Under the pieces are notes generated by a model that made no database searches, had not been told where the DNA came from, and saw only the letters and a program-made list of their open reading frames with translations. 64,000 nucleotides of DNA, from NCBI GenBank assembly GCA_944989445.1, contig CALYLW010001092.1, forward strand, positions 124,001 through 188,000, written 5' to 3'. This stretch comes from Ampullaceana balthica (taxonomy: Eukaryota > Mollusca > Gastropoda > Lymnaeidae). Position numbers and translations under genes: made by a program. Of the stretch, positions 42,885 to 53,717 are shown piece after piece (the stretch's first letter is position 1; each line of letters opens with the position of its first letter).

Positions 42885-44760
42885 ATGCCGTTATTAGAAG
42901 ATTTTGGGGCGTCTGCAGCATATGACTTATCATTGGCATTGAGGACAACAGTACACGTTCAACAGCCAGACACAACTGAAACAACTGTTCCTAATTTGAT
43001 TGTCGCTGACACTTATTCATTTCCTAAATTGGATATTGGAAGGTATGTCTGGACATACGACCTTTCAAATAAGTTGAAATTGCAGCTGATTCGTGATTGT
43101 TGGACCCTTGATAAAAATTATGATTTTAGAGCTGACAGTTAGGGAAACAGAGTTTTTATTTTTTAGATATGCATGGTTATCAGACTATTCAGCGTGGCTT
43201 GTATACTCGCAAATGTTAATAGGTGCCTTTTGCAAATATTGCGTGTTGTTTCTGCAAAAAGTAATTCTATGAGATCAGTGGGTATTTGTCATCATACCAT
43301 GTACAAAATATAAAGATTTCAACGAAAATGCACGTAGCAACCTGCAAAGCACATTATGGCACAAAGGCTCTCATTAAGATGCAAGCAATTTTATTTGCTT
43401 TATTGGAAGCCAAAGCAGTTTCTATAGATGAGCAGTTGGACTTATCATTTAGAAGACAAATTCAAAAAAACGCAACCAATTTGGTCCCATCATTTCTACA
43501 ATCCTATTTTTCTGCATGCATGTTTTAGCACTTCGTGAAACAGAATCAAATTCTGGTAATTTGTATAAACTGTTAGAGTTTTGTGTTGAATCTGGAGATG
43601 AAGTTCTTGGTAATCTTTTGTTAATTGGTTCTTGTAGTGCTGAGTATGGTTCATCGACAAAACGCCCCGGACAAAACGGCCCCGACAATTGGGCTCCGAC
43701 ATAACGGCCCCGACAAAACGACCCTGGACTAATAGATGGACAAATAGTAAAATTTACAATCAAATATATTTGTATTTTTACTCACCTATTCAGTGTCAGG
43801 TTTAGCTATCAATAAACAATAATAATAATAAGACAACAAAAGTGAATTTAATAGCCTTTACGTAAAATGGTACCAATACCGGTTGTTTGTTGACAAGAAA
43901 CAATATAATAACATCACAAGAAATAATTTTACAATTTTACCACTTTTTTAAGGGTGAAAAAATTGACGAAAGCTTAAAATGAAAACAAAATTAATTTTTT
44001 TGTTAAAAAATGTTAACAATTTGTCTGGGTCCGTTTTGACCGGGGCCGTTATGTCGGGGCCATTTTATCTGGGGTCGTTTGACGGGTAACCGCTGAGTGT
44101 ATCTCGGCAACTACGCAAAACACTAAAATCGAAATTTGTGGGTCTCTCTTGCATGAAGACATTGTTCGTGAAGCAAATAATTTCTGTTGCATTTTCTATT
44201 TTCTATTGCCGACGAGACAAATGACATTTCGGGAGGCATTTATCCGATGTCACTTGGTGTTAGATTTGTAAAATTAAGAACAAAATGGGAAAATGATGGT
44301 CACAGAAGAATTCCTGGGATATATTACAAGTGTCAATAGAACAGCTGAAGGTTTAGCCAACACCATCATTACTAATTCATTAGAATTTTGATTAAATATG
44401 ACAATGCTTGTTGGTCAAGGATACTACGAATGTTCTACAATGGCAGGTAAAGAAGGAGGAGTCCAAGCAATAATTCGAAAAAAATACCCAAAAGCAGCAT
44501 TTTTACATTGCAGTTCACATAAACTAAATCTTGTTGTGAACGATTTAAATAATGTGAATGTTGTACGAAACACAATAGAAACAATTTATCAATTATAGTG
44601 TTTTTCCGAGAAAGTAATCAGCAAAGAAAACTTATTCTAAATGTTCCTTTGCTATGTGAAAATAGATGGACACATAAATATAAAAGCTTGCGGATTTTTG
44701 CTGAAAATGTTACAGAAATTGTTAAACAACTGGAATATTTAGAACAATCAGTAATGTAAT
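42885..44760 (+). pseudogene. hAT transposase relic with TTF-type zinc finger
   Basis: From the start: KLDIGRYVWTYDLSNKLK then LIRDCWTLDKNYDF; in shifted frames WLSDYSAWLVYSQM and GAFCKYCVLF, a TTF-type zinc finger; then KFKKTQ..GPIISTI, HVLALRETESNSGNLYKLLE and a break by the MITE at 43648-44091. After it: SATTQNTKIEI, EFLGYITSVNRTAEGLA, LVGQGYYECSTMAGKEGGVQ, KYPKAAFLHCSSHKLNLVV, then NVPLLCENRWTHKYKSLRIF. This order belongs to DUF4371-containing hAT transposases (ZMYM1 or P52rIPK-like). Many stops and frameshifts occur and the dimerisation domain is lost. Removing the MITE and one duplication restores the local frame. Confidence 0.88.
43648..44091. mobile_element. 444 bp MITE with repeat-built termini, 9 bp duplication
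   Basis: Flanks are GCTGAGTAT (43639-43647) and GCTGAGTGT (44092-44100). The left end GGTTCATCGACAAAACGCCCC and the inverse of the right end GGTTACCCGTCAAACGACCCC match. Both ends contain several copies of a short GACAAAACGGCCCC/GACATAACGGCCCC unit. A 9 bp duplication is typical of Mutator-like elements; assignment is inference. Interior is AT-rich and non-coding. Confidence 0.82.
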
Positions 44761-45239
44761 CAGTTATACTTTCAGATATAATTCTTTTTTATGTTTGATA
44801 AATGTAAACTGTCTTCCATGTAATAAACTTACAGGAAATTTAGTTCAGTTTTATTGTAACAACTTTATGACATTTTTATGAATTTTTTTTCTCAAATGTA
44901 GGGGGGCAAATGCCCCCCCCCTTGTCCCCCTTCCCTACGCCCATTTATATACACACTATTACACACACAGACATACCGTACTTGTAGCTTTGAACGTTTA
45001 AATGCCAAAAGCCAGGTGTTACTGAGGAACAGATACCCGTTACAAAAAGACGGTTAATGATATGAATGATAACGATTTCAACAAATTAATAGAAAGCTGC
45101 ACCGTAGCATTAATTATGAAAGAGAGAAAAAATGCAGTTATTATTTTTAAAATGTACAACCGCTAATTTACTTGTTAAACAAAAATGTAACAATTGAAAT
45201 GCAAAGGAAAAATTGAGCATTGACGCAAAATAGGGCATT

Positions 45240-45775
45240 ATTTATACTACATCTAATGGCATTACCTTTCTATCATATATCTAATGGCATTACCTTTTTA
45301 TACTAAATCTAATGACATTACCTTTTATACTATATCTAATGGCATTACCTTTTTGTGCTACATCTAATGGAATTACCTTTTTATAATATATCTAATGGCA
45401 TTACCTTTTTATACTACATCTAATGGCAATACCTTTTTATACTATATCTAATGACATTACCTTTTATACTATATCTAATGGCATTACCTTTTTATGCTAC
45501 ATCTAATGGAATTACCTTTTTATAATATATCTAATGGCATTACATTTTTATGCTACATCTAATGGCATTACCTTTTTGTACTACATCTAATGGCATAACC
45601 TTTTTATACTACATCTAATGGCATTACCTTTTTGTACTACATCTAATGGTATTACCTTTTTATACTATATCTAATCGCATTACCTTTTTATGCTTCATCT
45701 AATGGAATTACCTTTTTATAATATATCCAATGGCAATAACTTTTTATACTATAATGACATTACCATTTATACTAT
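45240..45775. repeat. About 29 bp minisatellite, about 18 units
   Basis: CTACATCTAATGGCATTACCTTTTTATA with variants (CTATATC, GACATTACC, GGAATTACC). Some variant pairs recur in order (for example GACATTACCTTTTATACTATATC followed by GGAATTACC units), suggesting amplification in blocks. Confidence 0.92.
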
Positions 45776-45846
45776 ATCTAAAGAAATTATACATATTAAG
45801 AGTATATCTAAAAACACTTTACATCTTTTGAATATATGTAAATACC

Positions 45847-46002
45847 GCCGCAGAAAAGAAGAGGCAAGCCCGAAAGGCCCATGCTGTCAACCCTCCAGGA
45901 GATGTCGCACTCGCCCCCTGTCCCTTCTGTTCCCGAACCTTTCGTGCAAGGATCGGCCTAATCAGCCATCTGCGCACGCACAGAAAACCCTCGGATGACT
46001 AG
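45847..46002 (+). pseudogene. LINE ORF2 C-terminal zinc finger fragment
   Basis: The frame reads AAEKKRQARKAHAV, then PCPFCSRTFRARIGLISHLR, THRKPSDD and a stop. A CPFC..FRARIGLISHLRTH finger followed at once by the stop is the usual C-terminus of many invertebrate endonuclease-reverse transcriptase LINEs. The short 3' UTR (GTGGTCCTCGTCGTATCGAC) runs into a TA microsatellite that may have grown from the LINE tail. Confidence 0.8.
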
Positions 46003-46039
46003 AGTGGTCCTCGTCGTATCGACGGACGAATGAACACAT

Positions 46040-46042
46040 ATG

Positions 46043-46093
<51 letters not shown>
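46040..46093. repeat. TA microsatellite
   Basis: About 50 bp of TA following the LINE 3' end. Confidence 0.97.
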
Positions 46094-46094
<1 letters not shown>

Positions 46095-46213
46095 GCCTTA
46101 AATATTTATACCATACGTTTTAACTCTATTAATATCAATACTATATCTTAAAAAAGTATACATAATAAGACCTTATCTAACAGCAATATACATACTATAT
46201 TAACTAAAACTGT

Positions 46214-46220
<7 letters not shown>

Positions 46221-46278
<58 letters not shown>
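46221..46278. repeat. TA microsatellite
   Basis: About 58 bp of TA just upstream of the SINE, which may have inserted at its edge. Confidence 0.97.
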
Positions 46279-46282
<4 letters not shown>

Positions 46283-46287
46283 TATAT

Positions 46288-46560
46288 GGGCTGCGGTGGT
46301 CGAGTGGTGCTCGACTGCACGCTCAACTTGCGTACGGGTTCGAATCCACGGGAAGGCAAGGAGTAGGAGCCTAGGGCGTCCCCGAGTCACCCAGCTCTGA
46401 ATGGGTACCTAACACTAGTTAGGCGGCTGGGTAATGCGTGAAACACTCATAGCCGTGGCCTGTTGATCGCTGCATCACTTGCCAACAGAGCATCTGTCAT
46501 GGTCTGTTGACGTAATTATCTTCTGCATATAAGGAGCGTCTGTATAGATACGATATATGT
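46288..46560 (+). mobile_element. tRNA-derived SINE with LINE-matching tail
   Basis: The head has an A box (GGTGGTCGAGTGG, 46295-46307) and B box (GGGTTCGAATCC, 46336-46347) at normal tRNA spacing, so it was probably transcribed by RNA polymerase III. The middle has CGAGTCACCCAGCTCTGAAT and GGGTACCTAACACTAG. The tail ATTATCTTCTGCATATAAGG then AGCGTCTGTATAGATACGATA matches the 3' end of the GATAA-tail LINE (ATAATCTTCTGTATAGAAGG, AGCGTCTGTAAACAGATAAGA). That LINE family is the likely source of reverse transcriptase. Confidence 0.88.
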
Positions 46561-46786
46561 TAAATAAGACTATTTCTTCTGACTCTACCAATATTTATAT
46601 TATATCTAAAGTCTAAGGAAAGTATACCATCAAGACTATATCTAAAAACACTATACATATTTCGACTTCATATATTGACATTATAATGAGGTGATGGCCA
46701 CTTGGAACCATTAAAACATGTTCCCGTTTATTACATATGTTTATGTAAAACACATAATACACATAAAATACAATTATCGACACATA

Positions 46787-46922
46787 CACACACACACGCA
46801 CACACACTCACAAACATACAAATACTCACACACATACACACACGCACACACACACACGCAGGCACACACACACTCACAAACACACAAATACTCACACACA
46901 CGCACGCACGCACACACACTTA
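46787..46922. repeat. CA microsatellite with internal duplication
   Basis: CACACA runs with CTCACAAACA-ACAAATACTCACACACA appearing twice. The open frames on both strands here are artefacts of the repeat. Confidence 0.95.
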
Positions 46923-47104
46923 AATAAAGTTGATTTAAACAATCGCACGATAATAACATTTTATTTTTATAAGATTATACGAAACAAACCCTAATGTTTT
47001 TTTTATGGCTTTTCTTTCATAAATCAAATGAGTTGTTTATTCATTGTGTTTATAATTGTAGAGATCGAATATCGAGTGAAAAAAAGAACACTGGTCCACA
47101 CTGG

Positions 47105-47600
47105 TGGTAGGAGAATCCTAGTAATTCATTGAAATGTAATCTCTTAGTTAAGAGATCGAAGTGAAGTGGGCTGCCACTTGCATAAGTATTTTTTTAAAAA
47201 GTCAGGTACGCAAACATACATAATTATTAATTAGGCCATACAATAAATGACGGTAAATGTAAACAAATTATAGTTTTCTTACTTTGAAATAACTAGAATT
47301 CTGAAAATGTATTGGAAAGTATTTGGAATTAAATATATTTATACATAATATTTAGTTACATCAGTAAAAAATGTAAGCAATACTAAAAAATAATATAATG
47401 TCGCATAGACATGTAGTTTGCAATTTAACCCAAGTTAAAGAATATAATATTATGTTCTTCTTATTAATCTTGGCGATTAAGTTGTCTTAATTAGAACCTC
47501 ATGATAGGTAGGTCGATAGCGGTGCTTTTTAGTGCGGCGTTCATGGAAAATACAAAGTGATGCACGTCAGATATAGCAATAAAATGTCTTTTAATTTGTA
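47105..47600 (+). repeat. PAL element copy 9
   Basis: Palindrome 1 ATCTCTTAGTTAAGAGAT (47139-47156), palindrome 2 GAAGTGGGCTGCCACTTG (47163-47180), box 3 AGCGGTGCTTTTTAGTGCGG (47518), then AAAGTGATGCACGTCAGATA. A second palindrome-1-like stretch lies just upstream at about 47053 (AATTGTAGAGATCGAATATCGAGTG), perhaps a fragment of another copy. Confidence 0.85.
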
Positions 47601-48160
47601 AATTTTTACTTATATTTATAACTGAGTTGAAACTGATTTAATTTTCATTTAAATACGTTGAACGGGTTTTTTCTAATGAAGAATTTTAAAAGCTTCTTGG
47701 ACGACCAAATTCTTCGGCGACTTCGAGAGGCAGCGGTTTAGGCTTAGGAAACAATGTTCAATGTATGAAATTAAACACTCTTACTCACTACAATATTTGG
47801 GTTTAACAACATGTCTCTATGATCTTTACCCATCATAACAAAATATGGGTGGAAATATATGTATATGTATTGGATCTTTTCTAATTCTATATGCAAATAT
47901 TAATTAAAACAGCTAAACAAATAAAATGGAAGTAGGCGATGTCTATATTAACACCCAAAATGTGTGTTTAAATAGCGAAAAAGATAACGGTTAAGGGTTA
48001 TTGTCAATACAAACAATGAAAATGATGCGATATAATCTGAAGAAAACGCTGGCATTGTAGACACCCTCATAGTACTTTTCAGATGCGCGAACTGGCGTAT
48101 ACTAGATTGGTGAATTCCGCTTGCAGTGTAGTTGTCTTTTGCACACCGTCAGTAAAAAAA
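47601..48160. other. AT-rich stretch, nothing recognised
   Basis: No coding motif or array. It lies between PAL copies 9 and 10. Confidence 0.45.
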
Positions 48161-48164
48161 ATAT

Positions 48165-48260
48165 GAATACCGGTGCTTTGTAGTGCAGAGTAGTCAGGAA
48201 AATAAAATTTTAATGCACGTCAGATGTGAAAATACAAGCCAATGTAATATAAGGATTTTC
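48165..48260 (+). repeat. PAL element copy 10, box 3 part only
   Basis: ATACCGGTGCTTTGTAGTGC (48167), AGTCAGGAAAATAAAATTTT and AATGCACGTCAGATGTGAAAAT. No palindrome end within 400 bp upstream. Confidence 0.7.
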
Positions 48261-48269
48261 CACTTTTCT

Positions 48270-49030
48270 TTATGGTATGGTATGACAACCGTCCATCCTC
48301 ATGGGACGATGGCTTGTACTCCTGCTCCTCTGCCCCCTGCCCTTTCTCCTGGCCCTTCTCTCTTCACTCAAAGCTATGAGGTATGCTTCCGCGACATGAA
48401 TACCCTCACGCACTTTTGCCCGCCAGGAGATGCGCTCCTCGGCAATGGTATCCCACGTTTTATGGTCTATATGTGCCAGTGACATGTCTTTCTTGCAGAC
48501 GTCCTTGAAGCGCAAGCAGGGGCGACCTCTTTTTCTCATACCGGTTGCCAGCTCACCGTAAAGCAAGGCTCTAGGAATGCGCTCCGAGCTCATCCTATGG
48601 ACATGACCTAACCACCGCAGGCGCCTCTCACTCAGAATTTAGTGCATACTCAGCATATGGCTTCTTCTGAGTACCTCGACATTGGTGATTTTGTCCTGTC
48701 ACTTGATGCGTAGAATCCTACACAAGCATCGTAAGTGGAAGCTGTTGAGCTTCTTTGTTTGCTTGGCGTAGGTCGTCCAGCACTCACTGCTATAGAGGAG
48801 TGTGCTGAGCACGCAGGCCTGGTACACAGTGATTCTCGTCCTATCTGTGAGCTGCGCATTGTTCCACACTCTTTGATTCAGCCTAGCCATTAATGATGCG
48901 GCCTTGCCGATTCTGATTCCTATTTCCTTATCCAGGGAGAGTGTGCTTGTGATGTTACTGCCAAGGTAGGTGAAATCATCGACGACGTCCAAGGTGTTTC
49001 CCTCAATGGAGATTGCTGGAAGTTGGTCAG
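48270..49030 (-). pseudogene. RTE-like LINE, C-terminal coding fragment
   Basis: Minus strand: 48992-48699 encodes VVDDFTYLGSNITSTLSLDK, GKAASLMARLNQRVWNN, YQACVLSTLLYSSECWTTYA and LNSFHLRCLCRILRIK, the region just after the RT catalytic site. A frameshift and a short gap later, 48593-48290 gives SSERIPRALLYGELATGMRK, GRPCLRFKDVCKKDM and KTWDTIAEERISWRAKV, the usual tail. The 5' part is cut where the GATAA-tail LINE begins at 49037. It is a different family from the 38806-41530 element. Confidence 0.82.
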
Positions 49031-49036
49031 TGCTTT

Positions 49037-49840
49037 GTCTTATCTTATCTGTTTTAGACGCTCCTTCTATACAGAAGATTATTGCGTCCTACGCTTATCT
49101 ATGGTTTGTGCTTAGTCCTGCATTCTTATTAGAGTTTTAAATGTTGATAAAGTGTTGGCGTTCCTGGTTTCTTCAGGAACCCATTCCACATCCGAATTCC
49201 GGAAGAAAAGAGTGAAAATTTGTATGAATTTGTTATTGCATAGGGAATAAGAAAGGTGTTTTTATCCTTATGTCTATCTGAGGGTTGTATTAAGTTATCT
49301 TTGTGTTGTATTTCTAAATTAGAGTTAATTGCTTTATGTATGATTACTACTTTACTCTTGGTTCTTCTATCCTCTAGTGTTTCAAGGTTTAATTATTTAA
49401 CTAATGGTGTTATTCTAGTCAGTTTTGAATATTCTCCCGTAATGAATCTGGCAGCTCTTTTTTGGATTTGTTCTAGTTTTTCAATGTTTTCTTTGGTGGA
49501 TGGGTCCCATACAGAAGATGCATATTCTAGTACAGGTCTCACCAAAGTAAGATAGCATTTTAGTTTTATTTCTTTATTACATTTGTAAAGGTTTCTTTTT
49601 ATAAAGCCTAAAGTTTTGTTTGATTTTTTAATAACTTCATTGACATGGGGATTCCATGATAATTTCTCATTTATTATGACTCCTAAGTATTTTGCATCTT
49701 TAGTTTGGGTTAGTTCCTTTCCATGAATGAAATATTTTGAATTTATTTGTTTCTTTTTCTTTGTTACTCTTAACAGTTGACACTTTTCTGGGTGGAAACT
49801 CATACTCCAGTCAGTTTCCCATTTTATCAATTCATCTAGC
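49037..49840 (-). mobile_element. GATAA-tail LINE, second long copy, 5'-truncated
   Basis: Highly similar to 7651-8600. The frame at 49830-49393 covers KWETDWSMSFHPEKCQLLRV to RAARFITGEYSKLTRITPLV, then is broken by stops and small gaps before the 3' UTR. The tail is TTATCTTATCTG on the plus strand. It has inserted into or against the RTE-like fragment, giving a minimum age order. Confidence 0.85.
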
Positions 49841-49847
49841 TATTATA

Positions 49848-50982
49848 TTGTTTTGGGTCCGGTTCTTTTCGTAATGTATACAAGGCCACTACTTCTACTG
49901 CTCGAAAAGCATTCAGTTAAATGCCAATCATTTGCAGATGATACTCAGCTATACACTCACACTGATCCCTCTGATATTGACTCGACTCTCCGATTGATGC
50001 AGGAGTGCATTGGTGAGGTAAAGCCTTGGATGACTTTCAGCAAGCTCAAGCTGAATAACTATAAGACAGAAGCAGTCCTATTTTGCAACAATAAATCACG
50101 CAGTACTTTGTCTCTTCCTAATTCTATGCAGGTGGCTAGTTCTGATATACTGTTCAAAACAGCAACTAGGAATCTTGGCTACATTATTTCTGACATGGCT
50201 ACCAACAACTTCATCAATCACATCTGTCGCTCTGCCTACATCGCCATTTGTCAGATCAGCTCATTCCGTCATTACTTAACAGTTAGTGCAACAAAAACTC
50301 TAGTCTGTGCTTTTGTTCTAGCTCGCATTGATTATTGCAATTCTCTTCTGCCAGGTGCGCCAAAACAATGCATTGAAAAACTACAGAAAGTTCAAAATTC
50401 AGCTGCCAGACTAGTTCTTAAGGCAAAAAAAAACATGACCATGTTACTCCGCTACTTCACTCACTTCATTGGCTACCTATACAAGCTCGAATTGATTACA
50501 AACTGACTGTTCTCTGTCACAACTACTTTCTGACTCATCTCCTTCCTATCTTACTGAACTTCTGTCGGTCTACTCACCCAGTCGTCAGCTACGCTCTTCT
50601 GCAGACACACGTATTCTCTGTGTTCCTAAGACACGAACTAAAACTTTTGGTGAAAGTGCATTCTCTTTTGGTGCGGTCATACAATTGAATTCTCTACCAT
50701 TACACATCCGTAGTATTCGAACTACCAAGTCCTTCAAGACTGCACTTAAAAGGCATCTTTTCAAAATATATTTACAAAATTGAAGAAAAAATATTTGGTT
50801 TAATGATTAGCGTAGCTTGTGTGTAATTTACTGTCCTTTATGTTGTTATTATGGTATGAATGGTTATTTAATTATTATGTGTATGTTATGATCTCAATGT
50901 AAAGCGCTGTGAGCCTGGTTCCCTACTGGGATACAGCGCTATATAAATTATAAATTATTATTATTATTATTATTATTATTAT
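49848..50982 (+). pseudogene. CR1/L2-group LINE, RT to 3' end
   Basis: The frame from 49853 starts at the GPVLFVMY motif, has catalytic FADDTQLYTH, then WMTFSKLKLNNYKTEAVLF, YIISDMATNNFINHICRSAY and ARIDYCNSLLPG with KLQKVQNSAARLV. After a frameshift near 50440 the tail continues with RQLRSSADTRILCVPK, KTFGESAFSFGAV and KSFKTALKRHLFKIYLQN. The 3' UTR carries AAGCGCTGTGAGCC and GGGATACAGCGCTATATAAA followed by ATT repeats, a common end for CR1/L2-type LINEs. It is 5'-truncated. Confidence 0.85.
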
Positions 50983-51023
50983 CTCTCAAATATAAGAGAT
51001 TTATAGTCAAAAACTTTGTTTTA

Positions 51024-51203
51024 CGGGGTTGTTTAATTCAATCCCTTATATAAACTTCCTTTGTTTTACGGGGTTGTTTAATTCAATCCCTTATATTAAC
51101 TTCATTTATTTTACGGGGTTGTTTAATTCAATCCCTTATATTAACTTCCTTTGTTTTATGGGGTTGTTTAATTCAATCCTTTATGTTAACTTGACCGTCA
51201 TCT
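51024..51203. repeat. 45 bp minisatellite, 4 units
   Basis: CGGGGTTGTTTAATTCAATC plus CCTTATATTAACTTCCTTTGTTTTA at 51024, 51069, 51114 and 51159. It sits 40 bp from the LINE tail. Confidence 0.92.
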
Positions 51204-51519
51204 TTTGGGTTCGCGGAAAAACAAAAGTAAAAAATGACACACTTCCCATGATGCACAGTCGTGTAGTGTGTATAGAAAATCATTCCAGATACAACAGGCG
51301 AAATCATAGAATGTCTTATATAGACAATCCATTTATTGTGCAAAAATACTTTTTCGGCTAAGTGTATCAGTGCACATATGGAAAGGAGTTCAGAATGTGA
51401 AAGTTATATTTATAGAAATTTTTATAAAAATTGCAAACAAATATCGTTCTAGCTCTAGATGAACTTGGCTAACAGGACATTTAACAGGACTTCATGAATG
51501 AAATTAAATTTTACAAGTT

Positions 51520-52075
51520 GAGTATACTAGAGGTTGTTGTACAGCGAGTTGTGTACAGAGCCCTACTCGTATGTTGTACACGAGATAGCCAGTCCGGGAG
51601 ACTGTTGAGTATACTAGAGGTTGTTGTACAGCGAGTTGTGTATAGAGCCCTACTCATGTGTTGTACATGAGATAGCCAGTCCGGGAGACTGTTGAGTATA
51701 AGACAGTTGTTGTACAGTGAGTTGTGTACAGAGCCCTACTCGTATGTTGTACATGAGATAGCCAGTCCGGGAGACTGTTGAGTATACTAGAGGTTGTTGT
51801 ACAGCGAGTTGTGTATAGAGCCCTACTCGTATGCTGTACATGAGATAGCCAGTCCTGGAGACTGTTGAGTATACTAGAGGTTGTTGTACAGCGAGTGGTG
51901 TACAGAGCCCTACTCGTATGCTGTACATGAGATAGCCAGTCAGGGAGACTGTTTAGTATACTAGATGTTGTTGTACAGTGAGTTGTGTACAGAGCCCTAC
52001 TTGTATGTTGTACATGAGATAGCCAGCCCGGGAGACTGTTGAGTATACTCGAGGTTGTTGTACAGCAGTTGTATA
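51520..52075. repeat. 87 bp tandem repeat, about 6.4 units
   Basis: GAGTATACTAGAGGTTGTTG, CGAGTTGTGTACAGAGCCC and GATAGCCAGTCCGGGAGAC recur every 86-87 bp from 51520. It is followed by GGAATAAACCTTTGAATTTC and CTCGTGTCAGTTTCTGTG (52115-52165), resembling the polyadenylation part of a retrotransposon LTR; the array would then be a repeated U3 segment. That interpretation is tentative. Confidence 0.85.
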
Positions 52076-52289
52076 GAGATATATTTGCTGGTCTAGGAAG
52101 TACGGCCAGTTTGTGTAACGGAATAAACCTTTGAATTTCGATATCCTCGTGTCAGTTTCTGTGTATTGAGTGGTAGCTGAGAGCAAGGCTAAAATCTTAT
52201 AACTATGAGCCGTGACAGCTCTCAAGTTCTTATATACCAAGTGTGGTCAACATCCATTAATTGTAACAGAATCTAACGCTTAAATTAAT

Positions 52290-52792
52290 TTTCATATAGC
52301 TCATATAAGCAAAAACCGATTTAATTGGCCACCAGGCCCAATCGGTGCAAGAAATTAATTTAAATTACCTTTATATTTTAATGTGGAACATAATAGATAT
52401 ATTTGTCGATATTATTAAAGGTCGTGTAGAATCATAATGGGAATTAAGCCTTAAACGCTTATTGAAAAAAATATATTTTTGGCTCCCGGCCCCGAAGGAA
52501 TTGACATAAAGAGTTTAATGACCTTTGGTATTTCAATATGGGCTTTCAATATTTTATGTACCGATTTTGGTCAAGATCCATACATTTTCCAAGTAGCTAA
52601 CGCTTTAACTAATTTTTATATAGCTCATATGAGAACAAAATAACATTTTGGGTGTCAATAATCAAAAACTTGTTTAACACAAACCATTCCGAATGCACAC
52701 TAAACAATTTTGTAAAGTTCCATGATGATCGGATGAATGTTTCGTAAGCCATAAAGGACAAACATACATACTTTGATTTATATATATATAGA
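52290..52792 (-). mobile_element. Helitron-like 5' end with repeat interior
   Basis: On the minus strand, starting after an A at 52793: TCTATATATATATAAATCAA, then GTATGTATGTTTGTCC. TC at the end followed by an AT-rich run is a typical Helitron 5' terminus. The interior matches 17520-18060. No hairpin plus CTRR end was identified on the other side. Confidence 0.6.
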
Positions 52793-52804
52793 TCTGAAAA
52801 AATG

Positions 52805-53450
52805 AAAACTAGGATAAGGGGATGCTTACAATTCATTTAACAATGTATCCCTGATTATAGGGATCGAAGTTAAGTGGCATGCCACTTTAATAAAATAGAA
52901 CGATTTCATATAAGGACGATGAAGATCCCCGTACATAAAAAACATTAAAGCAAACATTTATATTTTACTTATTAAATAAATGTCATCGTTTTAATTTTTT
53001 AAAAGTATATACGATTCTTAAAATTAATAATTAATAATTTTTTTAAAGCTTTACATTACGTTGCCAATATTTAACTTACATTTAATGAAACATTTACAGA
53101 ACACAAAATATTTATGTTATATTTAATGGATGTTTTACATATCAATTACGATTTTCACATTTATTTTATTTTTTTAGTTTTGTTAACACAAACTCATGAT
53201 AAATACATCAGCAGCGGTGCTTTTTAGTGCGTCATTGACGGAAAACACACATTTAATGCACGTTCAAAATGATTACATTAATTTCATAGTATTACGTTTT
53301 CTCTTCATAATACGCCTATTTATCCATTTTTATAAATAAAGGATATTTCATTGCATGTGCGTATTTGTGTAATTATATTTAAAAACTCTAAAAATTGTTC
53401 GTTTATTTCATATTGAACATTTCATGATTGTATTTTCAAAGAAACTTTAT
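52805..53450 (+). repeat. PAL element copy 11, long copy
   Basis: Palindrome 1 ATCCCTGATTATAGGGAT (52847-52864), palindrome 2 TAAGTGGCATGCCACTTT (52871-52888), box 3 GCAGCGGTGCTTTTTAGTGC (53211) with GTCATTGACGGAAAACAC. Homology with copy 3 continues to about 53450. Confidence 0.88.
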
Positions 53451-53717
53451 GAATCAACATATCATATGCAAAACTAACTAGAGATGACAGCTTACGTAGA
53501 CTGCCTACATTATAAACACAATAGAGATATACCCGAGTTGTTTACGATAAAGTTGTAAATACAAACATTCCGATATCCTATTGCAGGTTTATTTCTCACG
53601 TAAATCATAATACAAAATAACCTCTTATGCCACGTTTCAGACCCTTTAAACATTGTTACATTCATTTAATAAGTCGCTTTAAATTAAGTGTGCTTGACAT
53701 TTTTTACTGCAGAAGTT

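Larger units (their letters stand above)
42885..44946 (+). mobile_element. hAT element, TTF-zinc-finger type, partial
   Basis: A transposase relic is followed at 44898-44946 by GGGGGGCAAATGCCCCCC and CCTACGCCCATT, resembling the C-rich subterminal part and CTACGCCACTG end of related hAT elements. The left terminus is not found. Confidence 0.65.

Noticed and set aside
46702..46959. Cys/Val-rich or His/Thr-rich frames
   Set aside because: Produced by the CA microsatellite.
51029..52240. Frames of 92-110 codons over the 45 bp and 87 bp arrays
   Set aside because: Repeat by-products; no family motif.
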